From: Georgenia thermotolerans
Lineage (GTDB): Bacteria > Actinomycetota > Actinomycetes > Actinomycetales > Actinomycetaceae
Reading direction: 5' to 3'
Assembly (NCBI RefSeq): GCF_009193185.1
Contig: NZ_VUKF01000009.1
Location: forward strand, 1 to 64,000
DNA length: 64,000 nt
The notes under the pieces were generated by a model. The model saw only the letters and a program-made list of their open reading frames with translations. It was not told where the DNA came from and made no database searches. The position numbers and the translations under genes were made by a program. Positions 53,069 to 62,974 of the stretch are shown here, one piece after another. Numbering within the stretch: the stretch's first letter is position 1; each line of letters begins with the position of its first letter.

Positions 53069-54222
53069 CGGTCCGGGAAGGACTCTGGGCCGCGCTCGGC
53101 GCCGGCGGCGCCGTCGTCCGTGACGGCCACGGGCTCTGGCGTTGTCGCGGGCTCCGCCGCTGCCCCGGCAGTGACCAGGAAGGCGTCTACCCAGCGGGCG
53201 CCGGGGTCGGGGTCGATGAGGACGGCCTTGAAGAACAGGGTGAGCGGCACCGCGAGCAGGGCGCCGAGCGGGCCGACGACGAGCGCCCAGAACACCAGCG
53301 AGACGAACGTGACGGTGGGACTCAGGCCGACGACGTCGCCGGTGATCTTGGGCTGGATGATGGACTGGATGGTGAAGTTGATGACGCTGTAGAGGGCGAC
53401 GACCCACAGCATCGAGCTCACGCCGCCGTCGAGGAGCGCCACGAGCGCGGGCGGGACGAGCCCGAGGACGAAGCCGATGTTGGGGATGTAGTTCGTGACG
53501 AACGCGAGCACGCCCCAAGTCACCGCGAGCGGCACCCCGATCACGGAGAGGGCGACGACGTCCACGGCGGCGACGATCAGGCCGAACACCGTGGCGACGA
53601 TCCAGTACCGGCCCACCGCGACGACGAAGCCCGACAATGCGTCGGACAGCTGGGGCCTCGCCCGTGCCAGCAGGCGGCGCCGGCTGGCCGTGTCAGTGGA
53701 GTCGAGGGCGAGGAAGAACATCACCACGACGAGCAGCGCGACCTGCGCCCCGGCAGCGCTCAGGCCGCTCGCGGCCCGGCGCAGGAGCCCGAGGACGCTG
53801 TTGAAGTCGACAGCCCCGAGGAGTTGGTTGATGCCGGCCACCTGCAGGCCCAGGGTGGCGAGCCAGTCCGAGACGGTCTGGTAGAGGCCTTCGAACTCCG
53901 GCGCGTACTGGGGCAGCGTCGTCGAGAGCTGGGCGATCGACCAGCCCAGCGCGACGGCGAGGACCACGAGCACCAGATAGAGCGCAAGGAGCACCAGGAG
54001 GGCCGCGAGCATCCGGTGCATGCCGAGCCGCACGAGCCGGCGCTGCACCGGCCGGCCGGCGACGACGAGCGTCAGGGCGAAGAACGCCGGCGCGACGATG
54101 CTCTGTGCTGCGTGCATCCCCGCGGCGACGACCACCAGGCCGGCGAGGGTGAGGACAAGGGCCAGGGTCGAGGGGACCCGGCCGGCCGCCGTGGCGGGCG
54201 GTTCCGGGTTCGGGACGGCCAC
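53053..54222 (-). CDS. AI-2E family transporter (PerM-like membrane protein)
   Basis: This 389-residue membrane protein has the family layout. A helix pair comes near the N-terminus (TLALVLTLAGLVVVAAGM), then a long cytoplasmic or amphipathic stretch (STTLPQYAPEFEGLYQTV), then a block of five to six helices. That block contains the conserved FVTNYIPNIGFVLGLVPPAL and IQPKITGDVVGLSPTVTFVS. Members export small solutes or act as Na+/H+ antiporters; only a few transport AI-2. GTG 54222 was chosen. The acidic C-terminal tail overlaps the end of the NmrA-like gene on the other strand. Confidence 0.88.
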   Translation of the reverse strand: MAVPNPEPPATAAGRVPSTLALVLTLAGLVVVAAGMHAAQSIVAPAFFALTLVVAGRPVQRRLVRLGMHRMLAALLVLLALYLVLVVLAVALGWSIAQLSTTLPQYAPEFEGLYQTVSDWLATLGLQVAGINQLLGAVDFNSVLGLLRRAASGLSAAGAQVALLVVVMFFLALDSTDTASRRRLLARARPQLSDALSGFVVAVGRYWIVATVFGLIVAAVDVVALSVIGVPLAVTWGVLAFVTNYIPNIGFVLGLVPPALVALLDGGVSSMLWVVALYSVINFTIQSIIQPKITGDVVGLSPTVTFVSLVFWALVVGPLGALLAVPLTLFFKAVLIDPDPGARWVDAFLVTAGAAAEPATTPEPVAVTDDGAAGAERGPESFPDRQGSG

Positions 54223-54342
54223 GGCGCCATCTTGCCAACCGCACGCCGCGCTCGCCCGCGGGACGGTGGGCCGCCGGTGCGCTCGACGCCGATCTACCTC
54301 CGAGCTCCTCGGGCAGTTGACCCGGCGAGCGGGCGACAGCGG

Positions 54343-55005
54343 TCAGCGGTGTCCGTCCCGCCGTCCCAGCCCCGCGTCGCGCGCCCGCGCCACCGCGGCT
54401 GCCCGGTCGCTGACCTGAAGCTTCACAAGGATCGTCGAGACGTTGTTGCGCACCGTCTTCTCGGAGAGCACGAGCCGGGTGGCAATCGCGTGGTTGCCGA
54501 GCCCCTGCGCCACCAGGGCGAGGATGTCCTCCTCCCGGGGCGTCAGCTCGGGGAAGAGCCGGGCGGTGGGCTCCGGCTGCCGCGTGAGGAGCTCGGTCAC
54601 GCGCCGCCCCACCTGCGCCCCGTACACGGCGCCGCCGCCGGCCACGGTGAGAATGGCCTGGACGATCTCCTCGCGCTCGGCGCCCTTCAGGAGGTAGCCG
54701 CGCGCCCCCGCCCGCAGCCCGCCCCGGACGGCGTCGTGGTCGGCGTGCATGGTGAGCACGAGGACGGGCAGCTCCGGGAACCGGTCGAGGAGGGTGCGGA
54801 TGACCGTGTACCCGTCGACGCCGGGCATGTCGAGGTCGGTGAGCACGACGTCCGCCCTGACCCGCTCGACGAGCGCCAGCAGGCCGGCTCCGTCGCTCGC
54901 CTCGCCGACGACCTCGACCGCGGCCGATCCGTCGAGCGCGGCGCGCAGGCCGTAGCGGAACATCGGGTGGTCGTCGGCGAGAACCACCCGGACCGGCCGC
55001 GTCAC
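54343..55005 (-). CDS. LuxR/NarL-type two-component response regulator
   Basis: This 220-residue regulator has a receiver domain with acidic pocket VVLADDHPMFRYGL, the phosphoacceptor Asp in DVVLTDLDMPGVDG (about residue 58), Thr in VLVLTMHADHDAV and Lys in GYLLKGAEREE. The C-terminal LuxR helix-turn-helix reads LTPREEDILALVAQGL, then NHAIATRLVLSEKTVRNNVS. GTG 55005 overlaps the histidine-kinase stop (GTGA), so the pair is coupled. Phosphorylation by that kinase would switch DNA binding. Targets are unknown. Confidence 0.93.
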   Translation of the reverse strand: MTRPVRVVLADDHPMFRYGLRAALDGSAAVEVVGEASDGAGLLALVERVRADVVLTDLDMPGVDGYTVIRTLLDRFPELPVLVLTMHADHDAVRGGLRAGARGYLLKGAEREEIVQAILTVAGGGAVYGAQVGRRVTELLTRQPEPTARLFPELTPREEDILALVAQGLGNHAIATRLVLSEKTVRNNVSTILVKLQVSDRAAAVARARDAGLGRRDGHR

Positions 55006-57064
55006 GGCACCCTCGCCGCGGCGGTCAGTCCCGGCGCGGGCGGTCCCTCGACCGCCGCGGTCACACTGGAGGTCCCGGCCAGAGGGAGGTCGAGAACCAC
55101 GATCGTGCCGCGGGGCGTCGGCGTCGTGGTCAGCTCGCCACCCAGGACGTCGGCCCGCTGCCGCATCGAGGCGAGTCCGACCCCCGGCACCGCACCCGCC
55201 GAGAACCCCACGCCGTCGTCGGCCACCCGCAGCACGACCCGCCCGCCGGTCACCCGCACGTCCACCGTGGCCCGGGTTGCCCGGGCGTGGCGGCGCACGT
55301 TGGTGACGGCCTCGAGCGCGACCCGATACACGGCGTCCTCCACGGCGGGCGGCATCGGCGGGAGGGTCCCGACGGTGACATCGACGGCGAGCGGCGAGCC
55401 CGAGGTGGCCAGGCCCTGGTCGAGGGCCGCGGCGAGGCCGTGCTCGGCGACCGGTGCCGGGCGCAGGTCCTCGAGGATGCGGCGCACCTCCGTGACGGCC
55501 GCCGACACCTCCGTTCCGAGCACGGACACGATCTCCCGGGCGCGCGCGGCGTCGCCCGCCTCGACGGCGTCGTCGAGCGCCCGCAGACCCAGCCCCACGC
55601 CCGTGAGTGACGGCCCCAGGCCGTCGTGCAGGTCCCGGCGCAGCCGGTCACGTTCCGCGCGCCGGGCGTCGACGACGGCGTCGCGCTGGCGCTCGAGCGC
55701 CGAGGCGAGGTCGAGGGCACGGACGAGCACGGCGACCTGCGGCGCCATCGCCGCCACGAGACGCTCGTCCGGCGCGGAGTACCGCTCGCCGGGCCCGCGC
55801 GGCGCGAGCTGCAGGGTCCCCACCAGCTCGCCGCCGACGGTCAGCGGCGCGGCGAGGGCGCCGGGCGGCGCGGCGGGCGCGTCATGCGACGCGGCGAGGG
55901 TGCCCGACACGGCCAGCACCTCGCCGTCGGGCCGGATGATGCGGGCGCCGGCGGCGCGCACGGCGGTGCGGACCCCCGTGAGGACGGCGTCGAGCAGGTC
56001 CCGGTCCTGCGCGGCCGCCATCCGGTCGCCGAGGTCTGCCACGGCGCGGACGGGGTCCGATCGGTGCCCGTAGAGCAGGCGATCCACCCCGCGCTGCAGC
56101 CGGACCCGCAGTGGCGTCAGCCCGACGGCGACGACGGCGGCCGCGACCACCCCGGGCAGCGCGCCGCCGGTGAGCCGGGCCCCGGTCACGAGGGCGACGA
56201 CCGCGTGAAGGGTGACGATGGCGGCCGTCAGCGCCGCGTACACCAGGCCGCGCCTGAGGACGACCTCGATCCCCAGCAGCCGGTACCGCAGGATGCCCAC
56301 GGCGACCGCCGCGGGCAGCAGGTACAGGCCCGCCGCCTGCGCCACATCGCGGCGGTGGAGTCCCCGAGGGACTGGGTGAGCAGGATGACCACCACCGCGG
56401 TGAGCAGCCACGCCAGCTGCTGGCGCTCGGGGCGCCGTGCCCGCACGAGGCGCCCCACGCACGCCGTCCACACCGCCAACGTGGCCGCGGCGTACACCGC
56501 GGTGGGCGCCCACACGAGCCAGGCCGGTTGCGAGGAGCCCGGGGCGGGCGAGAACGGCCACGCCCACGTGTCGCCGAGCTCGGAGAGGAGCCACTGCACC
56601 TCCATGAGCGCCGAACCGGCGAGCACGGCGATGACCGGGACACGCCAGCGTGGGCCGGGCAGCCGTCCGGAGGGGTAGAGCACGGGCAGCAGCCCCAGGA
56701 GCGCGAAGATGAGGAAGCCCCCGGCGACGCCGAGGGCCAGCCCGGCGCCGCGGCCGTCCCAGGGGTACGCCGGGTCGCCACCGCCCAGCACGCCCACGCG
56801 GGCGAGGGACTCCTCCGCCAGGCTCAGCTGCGTCGTCGTGCCGACCACGAGCATCAGCCACCCGAGGACGTTGCGGGGGCGGTGCCAGGTCAGGACGGCG
56901 CCGATGCCGGACCACGCGAGCCCCACGAGGGAGAGGGCGACCTGCACGAGCGCGACCGAGGTGGGCTCGCCGGACCGGTGCTGCCACTCGGCCCAGCCGC
57001 CCCACACCGCCGCGACCAGGCTGACCAGCAGCAGCCCGGTACCGGCCGCCCGTCGTGCCCGCAT
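55002..57064 (-). pseudogene. NarL-partner histidine kinase (HisKA_3 type), frameshifted
   Basis: From ATG 57064 the frame encodes about six membrane helices (MRARRAAGTGLLLVSLVAAV, VAGGFLIFALLGLLPVLYP, LAWLLTAVVVILLTQSLGD). It then breaks near 56345-56352, where one base seems to be missing. The other frame continues VAQAAGLYLLPAAVAVGILR with more helices and a GAF-like region. The dimerisation motif RDLHDGLGPSLTGVGLGL carries the phospho-His, and the ATPase part shows EAVTNVRRHARA and VADDGVGF. Repairing the frame gives a kinase of about 687 residues. It is coupled to the response regulator, whose gene is intact, so a sequencing error is as likely as true decay. Confidence 0.82.
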
Positions 57065-57240
57065 GTCGCACAGTCTGGGGCACCGGTGCGGGCAATTGGC
57101 GCCAGTCGGTGTCCCGATGTCCCGGGCACGTTGCCCGGGTCGTCGGGACCGCCGCCTCTGTCGCCCGGCGCCGGGGCGCCGAAGGATCCCGGTGGAGCGG
57201 GCGCCAGCGGGGCGCCGGCCGTCCCGAAAGGAAGCCCCTC

Positions 57241-58011
57241 ATGGCCTCGACCTCCGTCGACCAGGTCGTCCCCAGCACCGTCCGCGACCGGCGCTACCTG
57301 CTGTTCCGGATCTTCGCGGTCCTCGTCGCGCTCGTGTTCGTCGTCCTGTTCGGGGTGTGGCAGTCGATCCTCACCCCGTGGGTGGTCTTCCCCGACGCCA
57401 CCGACCACGGCTGGGTGCGCACGCCGGAGCTGCACCGATACGCCGACGCCGCCGCCGCGGCCGGCATGGGCGCCGCCGGTGTGGGGGCGCTCGTGGCGGC
57501 GCTGCGGCCCGCCCGCCGCTCCGGCCTGGTCGCCTGGGTCGGCGCCACCCTGGCCATCATCGGCGTCGGCAGCATCGCCTCGGTCCTCCTCCAGCAGCAC
57601 ACCGGCCTGCTCGGGGCGCTGGTGCAGGGACTGGTCACCGTGGCCGTGACCGCAGCGCCCTTCGTGCTGCTCCACCCCGAGCGCAGGGCGGTGCTGCGCG
57701 GCGGTGCCGCGGTCGGGGTGGGACCCGCGGGCGGGTCCGGGCCCGTGGGCGTCGCGCGGATCGCGCTGGTCGTGCTCGGCGGCGCCGGCGTCGTGCTGGC
57801 CCTGGGGGCGCTGGTCTGGCGCCTGACCGGCGGGATCGTCGAGAGCCCTGCCGAGGACGACGTGCTCAGCTTCATGATCCTCGGCTCGTCGGTCGCTGCC
57901 GGCAGCCTGCTGTGCCTGACCGGCCGGGAGGGCTGGCGCGCGCTCGCGGTGATCCTCGCCGTCGTGGCGGCCTACGCCGTCACCGGCGGCCTGTCCCTCG
58001 CGCTGGGGTAG
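57241..58011 (+). CDS. Integral membrane protein of unknown function
   Basis: This 256-residue protein has about six to seven hydrophobic segments, beginning YLLFRIFAVLVALVFVVLFG and ending ALAVILAVVAAYAVTGG. The start ATG 57241 has an excellent GAAAGGAAG site. I do not recognise a family or catalytic motif. It is divergent from the histidine kinase, a position often taken by a target of the two-component system, and lies 50 bp upstream of icmF in the same direction. Confidence 0.8.
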   Translation: MASTSVDQVVPSTVRDRRYLLFRIFAVLVALVFVVLFGVWQSILTPWVVFPDATDHGWVRTPELHRYADAAAAAGMGAAGVGALVAALRPARRSGLVAWVGATLAIIGVGSIASVLLQQHTGLLGALVQGLVTVAVTAAPFVLLHPERRAVLRGGAAVGVGPAGGSGPVGVARIALVVLGGAGVVLALGALVWRLTGGIVESPAEDDVLSFMILGSSVAAGSLLCLTGREGWRALAVILAVVAAYAVTGGLSLALG

Positions 58012-58061
58012 GGAGGCGGGACCGCCCTCGCGGCCCAGGCCCGGATGTCTATGCTCGCCAT

Positions 58062-61000
58062 ATGTCCAACGACGGGCAGCAGGACGACGTGCGCCACCGC
58101 GCCGCGACCAACTCCGGCGGCGCGGCATCGACCGCGCTCGCGACCGACCCGCGGCCGGCGCCGCCGGGCGAGCTCCACGTCCCGGCCCACCCGGTCCGCG
58201 TGGTCACCGCCGCCAGCCTCTTCGACGGCCACGACGCCGCCATCAACATCATCCGCCGCATCCTGCAGGCGCAGGGCTGCGAGGTCATCCACCTCGGCCA
58301 CGACCGCTCGGTCGACGACGTCGTCACCGCCGCCGTCCAGGAGGACGCCCAGGCCGTGGCCATCTCGTCCTACCAGGGCGGGCACATGGAGTACTTCGCC
58401 TACCTCGTCCAGCGCCTGCGGGAGGAGGGCTGCGGCCACGTCAAGGTCTTCGGCGGCGGCGGGGGCGTCATCGTCCCCGACGAGATCGCCCGGCTCGCCG
58501 AGCTCGGCGTCCACATCTTCTCCCCGGAGGACGGTCAGCGGCTGGGCCTGGCGCCCATGGTCAACACGGTCGTGCGCGAGGCCGACGTCGACCCGCTCGA
58601 CGCCGCCGGCGGCCCGCCCGACCCCGACGACCTGCTGGCCGGCGACGCCCGGGCGCTGGCCCGCACCCTCACCGCCGTCGAGCTCGGCCGCCTGCCCGAC
58701 GAACATCGAAAAGTTTCACGTGAAACCGCTGCGCGCTCCACCGTCCCTGTGCTAGGTGTCACCGGCACCGGCGGCTCGGGCAAGTCCTCCCTGACCGACG
58801 AGCTGCTCATCCGTGCCCGCCTGGACCAGGGCGACGCGCTGCGGATCGTCGTGCTCGCCGTCGACCCCACCCGCCGGCGCGGCGGCGGGGCGCTGCTGGG
58901 CGACCGCATCCGGATGAACGCCCTGGGCCCGCACGTCTTCTTCCGCTCCGTCGCCACCCGCGGCGCCGGCGGGGACCTGCCCGCCGCCCTGGACGACATG
59001 GTCGCCGCCGCCAAGGCCTGGGGCGCCGACCTCGTCATCGTCGAGACCCCGGGCATCGGCCAGGGCGACGCCGGCGTCGTCGATCACGTCGACGTGCCCG
59101 TCTACGTCATGACCCCCGAGTTCGGCGCGGCCACCCAGCTCGAGAAGATCGACATGCTCGACCTGGCCGAGGTCGTCGTCATCAACAAGTTCGACCGCCG
59201 CGGCGCCGAGGACGCCCTGCGCGACGTGCGCCGCCAGGTGGCCCGCAACCGCCTCGCCTTCGCCGCCCCGCCGGAGGAGCTGCCGGTCTTCGGCACCGTC
59301 GCCTCCCGCGTCAACGACGACGGCGTCACCGCCCTGTACCAACACCTGCGCGACCTGCTCGCCGCCCGGGGGCTGCCCGTGCGCGAGCCCCTGCTCGCCC
59401 CGGTCCCCGGCCGGGTCTCCACCCAGGTCGCCCCGCTCGTCCCGGTCGCCCGGGTGGGCTACCTCGCCGAGTCCGCCGAGGCGGTGCGCGCCTACCACCG
59501 CCGCAGCGCCGAGCAGGCCGGCGCCGTCCGCGACCTCCAGCGCCTCACCGACGCCCGGGACCTGCTCAGCACCCGCCTCGCCGGCGCGCCGCCGGACCTG
59601 GACGACGCCGTCGCCGACGCCGCCGAGCAGGTGGGGGAGGACAGCCGCGCCCTGCTCGCCGAGTGGCCCACCCTCGCCGCCGCGGCGCAGTCGATCGAGC
59701 CGGCCCTGTCGCTGGCCGGCACCCCGGTGCCGCGGCTGGCCCTGCCGCGCCTGCACGACGACGGCGACCGGCTCACCTGGCTGCGCGGGGAGCACCTGCC
59801 CGGCCACTTCCCCTACACCGCCGGGGTGTTCACCCGCCGGCGCACCGACGAGCACCCCGCCCGCATGTTCGCCGGCGAGGGGGAACCGGCCCGCACCAAC
59901 CGCCGCTTCCACCTGCTCGCCGAGGGCCAGCCCGCCGCCCGCCTGTCGACGGCGTTCGACTCCGTCACCCTCTACGGCGCCGACCCCGACGAGCGGCCGG
60001 ACGTCTACGGCCGGGTCGGCAACTCCGGGGTGTCGATCGCGACGCTGGAGGACATGAAGGCCCTGTACGCCGGGTTCGACCTGTGCGCGCCCAACACCTC
60101 GGTGTCGATGACCATCAACGGCCCGGCGCCGACCATCCTGGCGATGTTCCTCAACACCGCCATCGACCAGCGGCTGGCGGCCTTCGCCGCCGAGCGGGGC
60201 CGGCCGCCGTCGGCCGGGGAGGCGGCGGAGATCCGCGCCTACGTGCTGCGCACCGTGCGCGGCACCGTCCAGGCGGACATCCTCAAGGAGGACCAGGGGC
60301 AGAACACCTGCATCTTCTCCACCGACTTCGCCCTGAAGGTCATGGCGGACGTGCAGGAGTGGTTCGTCGCCCACGAGGTGCGCCGTTTCTACTCGGTGTC
60401 CATCAGCGGCTACCACATCGCCGAGGCCGGGGCGAACCCCATCAGCCAGCTCGCCTTCACCCTCGCCAACGGGCTGACCTACGTCGAGGCCTACCTCGCC
60501 CGCGGCATGGCGATCGACGACTTCGCGCCCAACCTGTCCTTCTTCTTCTCCAACGGCATGGACCCCGAGTACTCGGTGCTCGGGCGGGTGGCGCGGCGGA
60601 TCTGGGCGATCGTGCTGCGCGACCGGTACGGCGCGAACGCGCGCAGCCAGCGGCTGAAGTACCACATCCAGACCTCCGGGCGGTCCCTGCACGCCCAGGA
60701 GATGGCGTTCAACGACATCCGCACCACCCTGCAGGCCCTCATCGCCCTGTACGACGCCGCCAACTCCCTGCACACCAACGCCTACGACGAGGCGGTCACG
60801 ACGCCGACGGCGGAGTCGGTGCGCCGGGCCCTGGCCATCCAGCTCATCATCAACCAGGAGTGGGGCCCGATGATGAACGAGAACCCCAACCAGGGCTCGT
60901 TCCTCCTCGCCGAGCTCACCGACCTGGTCGAGCGGGCCGTGCTCGACGAGCTCGACCGCATCTCCGCCCGCGGCGGCGTCCTCGGCGCCATGGAGACCGG

Positions 61001-61361
61001 CTACCAGCGCGGGCGGATCCAGGACGAGTCGATGCTCTACGAGCAGCGCAAGCACGACGGGTTGCTGCCCATCGTCGGGGTGAACACCTTCCGGGTCCCC
61101 GACGGCGAGGCCCCGCCCACCGACCCGCTGCGCCTGGCCCGCTCCACCGAGGAGGAGAAGCGCGGGCAGGTCGAGCGGCTGCGCGCCTTCCAGGCCGCCC
61201 ACGGCGCCGAGCGGCCGGCGGCGCTGGCCCGGCTGCGGGCCGCGGCGCTCGCGGGCGAGAACGTCTTCGACGTGCTCATGGGTGTCGTGCGGGTGTGCTC
61301 GCTGGGGGAGATCTCCCAGGCGCTGTTCGACGTGGGCGGAAAGTACCGGCGCAACGTCTGA
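58062..61361 (+). CDS. icmF: Fused isobutyryl-CoA mutase IcmF
   Basis: This 1099-residue adenosylcobalamin enzyme has all three IcmF parts. The B12-binding domain (about 44-180) shows ASLFDGHDAAINIIRRIL and VFGGGGGVIVPDEIA. The MeaI-type G-protein chaperone domain (about 228-470) shows the P-loop GVTGTGGSGKSSL, LAVDPTRRRGGGALLGDRIR, ETPGIGQGDAGVVDHVD and INKFDRRGAEDAL. The C-terminal mutase barrel (about 540-1095) contains SVTLYGADPDERPDVYGRVG, FAPNLSFFFSNGMDPEYSV and ILKEDQGQNTCIFSTDF. It interconverts isobutyryl-CoA and n-butyryl-CoA, with GTP-dependent cofactor loading. ATG 58062 lacks a clear ribosome-binding site. The linker between the first two domains encodes the parS site. Confidence 0.95.
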   Translation: MSNDGQQDDVRHRAATNSGGAASTALATDPRPAPPGELHVPAHPVRVVTAASLFDGHDAAINIIRRILQAQGCEVIHLGHDRSVDDVVTAAVQEDAQAVAISSYQGGHMEYFAYLVQRLREEGCGHVKVFGGGGGVIVPDEIARLAELGVHIFSPEDGQRLGLAPMVNTVVREADVDPLDAAGGPPDPDDLLAGDARALARTLTAVELGRLPDEHRKVSRETAARSTVPVLGVTGTGGSGKSSLTDELLIRARLDQGDALRIVVLAVDPTRRRGGGALLGDRIRMNALGPHVFFRSVATRGAGGDLPAALDDMVAAAKAWGADLVIVETPGIGQGDAGVVDHVDVPVYVMTPEFGAATQLEKIDMLDLAEVVVINKFDRRGAEDALRDVRRQVARNRLAFAAPPEELPVFGTVASRVNDDGVTALYQHLRDLLAARGLPVREPLLAPVPGRVSTQVAPLVPVARVGYLAESAEAVRAYHRRSAEQAGAVRDLQRLTDARDLLSTRLAGAPPDLDDAVADAAEQVGEDSRALLAEWPTLAAAAQSIEPALSLAGTPVPRLALPRLHDDGDRLTWLRGEHLPGHFPYTAGVFTRRRTDEHPARMFAGEGEPARTNRRFHLLAEGQPAARLSTAFDSVTLYGADPDERPDVYGRVGNSGVSIATLEDMKALYAGFDLCAPNTSVSMTINGPAPTILAMFLNTAIDQRLAAFAAERGRPPSAGEAAEIRAYVLRTVRGTVQADILKEDQGQNTCIFSTDFALKVMADVQEWFVAHEVRRFYSVSISGYHIAEAGANPISQLAFTLANGLTYVEAYLARGMAIDDFAPNLSFFFSNGMDPEYSVLGRVARRIWAIVLRDRYGANARSQRLKYHIQTSGRSLHAQEMAFNDIRTTLQALIALYDAANSLHTNAYDEAVTTPTAESVRRALAIQLIINQEWGPMMNENPNQGSFLLAELTDLVERAVLDELDRISARGGVLGAMETGYQRGRIQDESMLYEQRKHDGLLPIVGVNTFRVPDGEAPPTDPLRLARSTEEEKRGQVERLRAFQAAHGAERPAALARLRAAALAGENVFDVLMGVVRVCSLGEISQALFDVGGKYRRNV
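58713..58726. promoter_or_regulatory. parS site (ParB-binding) inside icmF
   Basis: GTTTCACGTGAAAC is a perfect 14-bp palindrome identical to the core of the bacterial centromere site parS (wider consensus TGTTTCACGTGAAACA; flanks here are A and C). It encodes K-V-S-R-E-T using AAA, GTT, TCA, CGT and GAA, codons that are rare in this gene, in the variable linker between the cobalamin and GTPase domains. That indicates selection for the DNA sequence itself. ParB should load here for chromosome segregation. Confidence 0.8.
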
Positions 61362-61371
61362 CCGGGCCGGG

Positions 61372-62262
61372 CTACGCCGGAAGCGGCTTAGCGAGGAAGT
61401 CGAGGACGAGGTCGACCAGCCGGTCCGGCTGCTCCTCGATGACGTAGTGGCCGGCGCCGTCGATCGTGCCCAGCTCGACGTGGTCGGCGTACGCCTGATG
61501 GCCGGCGAGGCTGCGGGCCGAGGCCTCCGGCGAGAAGACCTTGTCCTCGGAGCCCACGAGCACCAGGGTCGGCGTGCGCAGCCGTGTGCGGCGGTGCGTG
61601 CCGCGCAGGATGTGCCCGACAGTGGAAATAACCGTCCGGCGGTACGTCGCCGAGGTGGCACGGGCCCGCGCGGGGTCACGGAACTGGGCGAGGAAGACCT
61701 CGACGTCCTCGGGCGGGAGCGCCGCGGGATCGACACGGAAGTCCTCGAGCATGTGCCGGGCGACCGGCTGCCGGCCCCGTCCCATGACCGCGGGCCCCAG
61801 GCCGGGAAGGGCCACCACCTCCTGGTGCCACAGGTGCCGGAAGGCCGGGAGGATCCGCAGGTCCAGCCGGGCGAAGAACGGCGGGACACCGAGGGCGACG
61901 TGGCGCCTGACGCGGTCGGGGTGGGCGTAGCAGAGACCGAAGCCGGGGATGGCGCCCAGGTCGTGGCTGACGAGGTCGACGCTGTCGAGCCCGAGAGCGT
62001 CCAGCAGCGCGACGTGGTCGGCGACGATCTGGTCGCAGGTGTACCCGCGGCGCGGGGCCGCGCTCCACCCGGTCCCGCGCTGGTCCGGGCAGATGACGCG
62101 GTAGCGCTCGGCCAGCCGCGGGAGCACCGGGTGCCACGCCCACCAGTGCTGCGGCGAGCCGTGCAGCAGCACGAGCGGTTCGCCGCTGCCCGCCTCGGCC
62201 ACGTGCACGCGCACCCCGGACAGATCGACGAACCGATGCTCGACGCCCTCGAGCTGCGGCAT
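61372..62262 (-). CDS. Alpha/beta hydrolase, epoxide hydrolase/haloalkane dehalogenase-like
   Basis: This 296-residue hydrolase, if started at ATG 62262 (MPQLEGVEHRFVDLSG), shows the oxyanion-hole motif VLLHGSPQHWWAWHP. The nucleophile elbow LVSHDLGAIPGF has Asp as nucleophile, as in epoxide hydrolases and dehalogenases. A cap domain lies at about 135-215, and the catalytic His is in IDGAGHYVIEEQP. The acid residue is probably in LVGSEDKVFSPE. An in-frame ATG at 62340 would add 26 low-complexity residues; neither start has a strong ribosome-binding site. It converges on icmF with a 10-bp gap. The substrate, an epoxide or halide, is not predictable. Confidence 0.85.
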   Translation of the reverse strand: MPQLEGVEHRFVDLSGVRVHVAEAGSGEPLVLLHGSPQHWWAWHPVLPRLAERYRVICPDQRGTGWSAAPRRGYTCDQIVADHVALLDALGLDSVDLVSHDLGAIPGFGLCYAHPDRVRRHVALGVPPFFARLDLRILPAFRHLWHQEVVALPGLGPAVMGRGRQPVARHMLEDFRVDPAALPPEDVEVFLAQFRDPARARATSATYRRTVISTVGHILRGTHRRTRLRTPTLVLVGSEDKVFSPEASARSLAGHQAYADHVELGTIDGAGHYVIEEQPDRLVDLVLDFLAKPLPA

Positions 62263-62375
62263 GGGCGGAGGGCCGGCGCGAGTCCCTCGGGCGGTTGCCG
62301 GCCGGACGACGGCGCCACGCGGGCGCCCGGTGCGCTCCATGGGCAGGAACCTACGCCGGGCGCGCCGCCCTGTCA

Positions 62376-62897
62376 CTACGCCTGTAGTGGTGGCTCGGTG
62401 CCGGCCGAGGCCTGGGTGTGCCGCCGCCGTCGGGCCGCGAGCCACGCCAGCAGCAGCACCGTCATCGCCAGCGCCGTCACGCCCCAGTTGAGCAGCGTCA
62501 GCTCTCCGACGACGTCGCCCGGTCGCACCGTGCGGTCACGATCGGGATCCCCCGGCCCGCCCGGACTCAGCAGCCGCTGCATCCCACCCGCCACGAGAAG
62601 CCCCGTGGGTATCACCAGGAACAGCAGTCCCCAGCGCGACCCCGCCCGCCACGCGAGGGCGCACAGGGCGCCGATGGGCGCGGCGGCGGTGACCAGCCCC
62701 ATGCCGGACTCGATGAGCGCGTCTCGCTCCGGCCGCTCACCGAAGAGCGGGGCGGCGTTGATGAGGGCGACGTACCCGTCCAAGACGAGGAGGCAGGCGC
62801 CGAGCATGACCGTGACGACGGTGAGGGGCCATGCTGCGGGGGAGGGTGCTCCGGTCCTCTCGGGACCACCGGCCGACGGGACGGCGCTGCTCGGCAT
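62376..62897 (-). CDS. Small membrane protein of unknown function
   Basis: This 173-residue protein has about four hydrophobic helices (PLTVVTVMLGACLLVLDGYV, LVTAAAPIGALCALAW, WGLLFLVIPTGLLVAGGMQ and LLNWGVTALAMTVLLLAWLA). A basic tail (ARRRRHTQ) should lie inside the cell. ATG 62897 was taken as the first start. No family is recognised. It is 36 bp upstream of the longer form of the hydrolase gene and could share its transcript. Confidence 0.7.
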   Translation of the reverse strand: MPSSAVPSAGGPERTGAPSPAAWPLTVVTVMLGACLLVLDGYVALINAAPLFGERPERDALIESGMGLVTAAAPIGALCALAWRAGSRWGLLFLVIPTGLLVAGGMQRLLSPGGPGDPDRDRTVRPGDVVGELTLLNWGVTALAMTVLLLAWLAARRRRHTQASAGTEPPLQA

Positions 62898-62974
62898 GGC
62901 CCGAGCCTGGCAGGGGGTGCCCCGGCAGTCCAGGCTTTGCGGACGCTCAAGTCCATCGCTGGCGGCGGGTCAGC

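Noticed and set aside
58752-62318. Very long minus-strand open frame (about 1188 codons) opposite icmF
   Set aside because: Shadow of GC-rich codons in icmF; low-complexity Arg/Gly/Val sequence, no start signal and no family pattern.
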